In this document: positions 5,536 to 5,583 of the stretch, piece by piece
How the letters are laid out: each line of letters begins with the position of its first letter
Position numbering within the stretch: the first letter of the stretch is position 1
Source of the DNA: Tannerella sp.
Lineage (GTDB): Bacteria; Bacteroidota; Bacteroidia; Bacteroidales; Tannerellaceae
Length of the DNA: 5,583 bases
Direction of reading: 5' to 3'
NCBI GenBank assembly: GCA_031282485.1
Contig: JAITDQ010000173.1
Coordinates: forward strand, 1 to 5,583
Translations under genes and position numbers: made by a program
The notes under the pieces: generated by a model
Told to the model about the DNA's origin: nothing
The model's database searches: none
Seen by the model: only the letters and a program-made list of their open reading frames with translations

Positions 5536-5583
5536 ATGAAATACCACTTTCCCCTTTCTGAGGGACAGGACGTTGCGGAATAT
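5536..5583 (+). CDS. Possible start of another gene, cut by the window edge
   Basis: ATG 5536 opens a frame of 16 codons (MKYHFPLSEGQDVAEY) that runs off the window. It starts 24 nt after the toxin-like gene's stop and is in that same frame; the whole stretch from 5512 is open. A leader of GGAAA lies directly before the ATG. Sixteen codons are too few to establish a gene or a family, so this is a tentative partial call. Confidence 0.25.
   Translation, partial: MKYHFPLSEGQDVAEY

Noticed and set aside
1..5583. tRNA, rRNA, insertion sequence or integrase
   Set aside because: No tRNA-like cloverleaf, rRNA segment, transposase or integrase motif was recognised on either strand.

Overview
The window reads as a Bacteroidota (probably Bacteroidales) chromosome segment. 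The evidence is: no Shine-Dalgarno sequences before the clear starts, A/T-rich leaders instead; one promoter matching the Bacteroidota sigma consensus TTTG-N19-TAnnTTTG; and protein families typical of that phylum. All supported genes are on the + strand. Genus and species cannot be read from this sequence.

Layout. (1) 1-171: the last 56 codons of an unrecognised gene. (2) 196-2160: a fused class II aldolase plus short-chain dehydrogenase (rhamnulose-1-phosphate aldolase/dehydrogenase type), only 24 nt after the preceding stop. (3) 2161-2314: a spacer ending in six 7-bp A/T repeats that run almost to the next start. (4) 2315-3589: a zinc-dependent medium-chain dehydrogenase resembling L-sorbose-1-phosphate reductase. 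Genes 2 and 4 look like a catabolic module for a sugar or deoxysugar phosphate: one cleaves or oxidises, the other interconverts polyol or ketose phosphates. The substrate cannot be fixed from the sequence. (5) 3590-3975: a 386-nt gap with two hairpins, a 21-bp tandem repeat array (3753-3849) and a consensus promoter (3885-3915). (6) 3976-4680: a 234-residue, mostly helical protein of unknown function that I recall as a widespread Bacteroidota family. (7) 4745-5086: what looks like the C-terminal half of a Panacea/SocA (DUF4065) antitoxin, with no ATG in frame. (8) 5080-5511: a gene overlapping it, probably the partner toxin. (9) 5512-5583: a short open stretch that may begin another gene.

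Base composition changes along the window. A sample inside the aldolase gene (1381-1440) is 55% G+C, one inside the helical protein (4321-4380) is 43%, and one inside the toxin-like gene (5101-5160) is 25%. The sugar module therefore looks resident and the right-hand part looks like accessory DNA.

Two things most deserve a second look. One is the 21-bp array (two helical turns per unit, with a 42-bp higher-order pattern) upstream of a strong promoter and a gene of unknown function. The other is the toxin-antitoxin-like pair whose antitoxin appears to have lost its N-terminal half while the downstream gene is intact.
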